Below are positions 5,690-5,739 of a stretch of DNA of 5,739 nucleotides, piece after piece. Position numbers and translations under genes: made by a program. The stretch lies in NCBI GenBank assembly GCA_031267335.1, contig JAIRZH010000051.1, positions 1 through 5,739 of the forward strand. The letters are read 5' to 3'. The DNA comes from Oscillospiraceae bacterium (GTDB lineage Bacteria > Bacillota > Clostridia > Oscillospirales > Acutalibacteraceae). Positions within the stretch are counted from its first letter, which is position 1. Each line of letters opens with the position of its first letter. The notes beneath the pieces were generated by a model that saw only the letters and a program-made list of their open reading frames with translations, had not been told where the DNA came from and did not search any database.

Positions 5690-5739
5690 TGCAAATTCCA
5701 AATTCCGCAAGCAACCCGAAATAAGGTATCATCAATACC

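Noticed and set aside
5725..5739. Short inverted repeat GGTAT-CATCA-ATACC at the right edge
   Set aside because: Five-base arms are easily found by chance, and the window ends there, so nothing beyond can be judged.

Overview
The window is AT-rich bacterial DNA holding a decayed mobile-element stretch on the left, then two apparently intact genes that converge on each other. The family assignments point to a low-GC Gram-positive bacterium, most likely a clostridial lineage. The recombinase is of the large serine type common in Clostridia conjugative elements, and the class B penicillin-binding protein has a clostridial look. An IS1-family insertion, a frameshifted recombinase, scattered transposon-end-like repeats and a eukaryotic-type kinase with an export-like N-terminus would suit a host-associated or symbiotic bacterium with a decaying genome. 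That lifestyle is inference; no taxonomic marker is present.

Layout. Positions 1-301 are one end of an IS1-family insertion sequence, read on the minus strand: a terminal repeat, a leader with a good Shine-Dalgarno, and the first 55 codons of the InsA-type protein, cut by the window edge. The element sits inside a large serine recombinase gene whose remaining part runs rightward from 302 to 1708. That remnant is broken again by a one-base frameshift in a run of seven A (1008-1014). A strong hairpin follows at 1721-1751. Positions 1752-2090 are noncoding and carry one copy of a 22-bp repeat and an 11-bp transposon-end-like motif. Positions 2091-4052 encode a complete class B penicillin-binding protein. 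Positions 4053-4327 are a second noncoding stretch, with the 22-bp repeat in inverted orientation and the 11-bp motif in the same orientation. Positions 4328-5545 (minus strand) encode a complete serine/threonine kinase. Its domain sits at the C-terminus, behind a basic and then hydrophobic N-terminus. A good promoter (5604-5632) and a 17-bp palindrome (5673-5689) lie upstream of it.

The penicillin-binding protein would cross-link peptidoglycan on the outer face of the membrane. The kinase, if exported as its N-terminus suggests, would act outside the cytoplasm, conceivably on host proteins; if not exported it would be a cytosolic regulator. No operon links the two genes. The points most worth a second look are the reversed topology of the kinase and the repeats bracketing the penicillin-binding protein gene.
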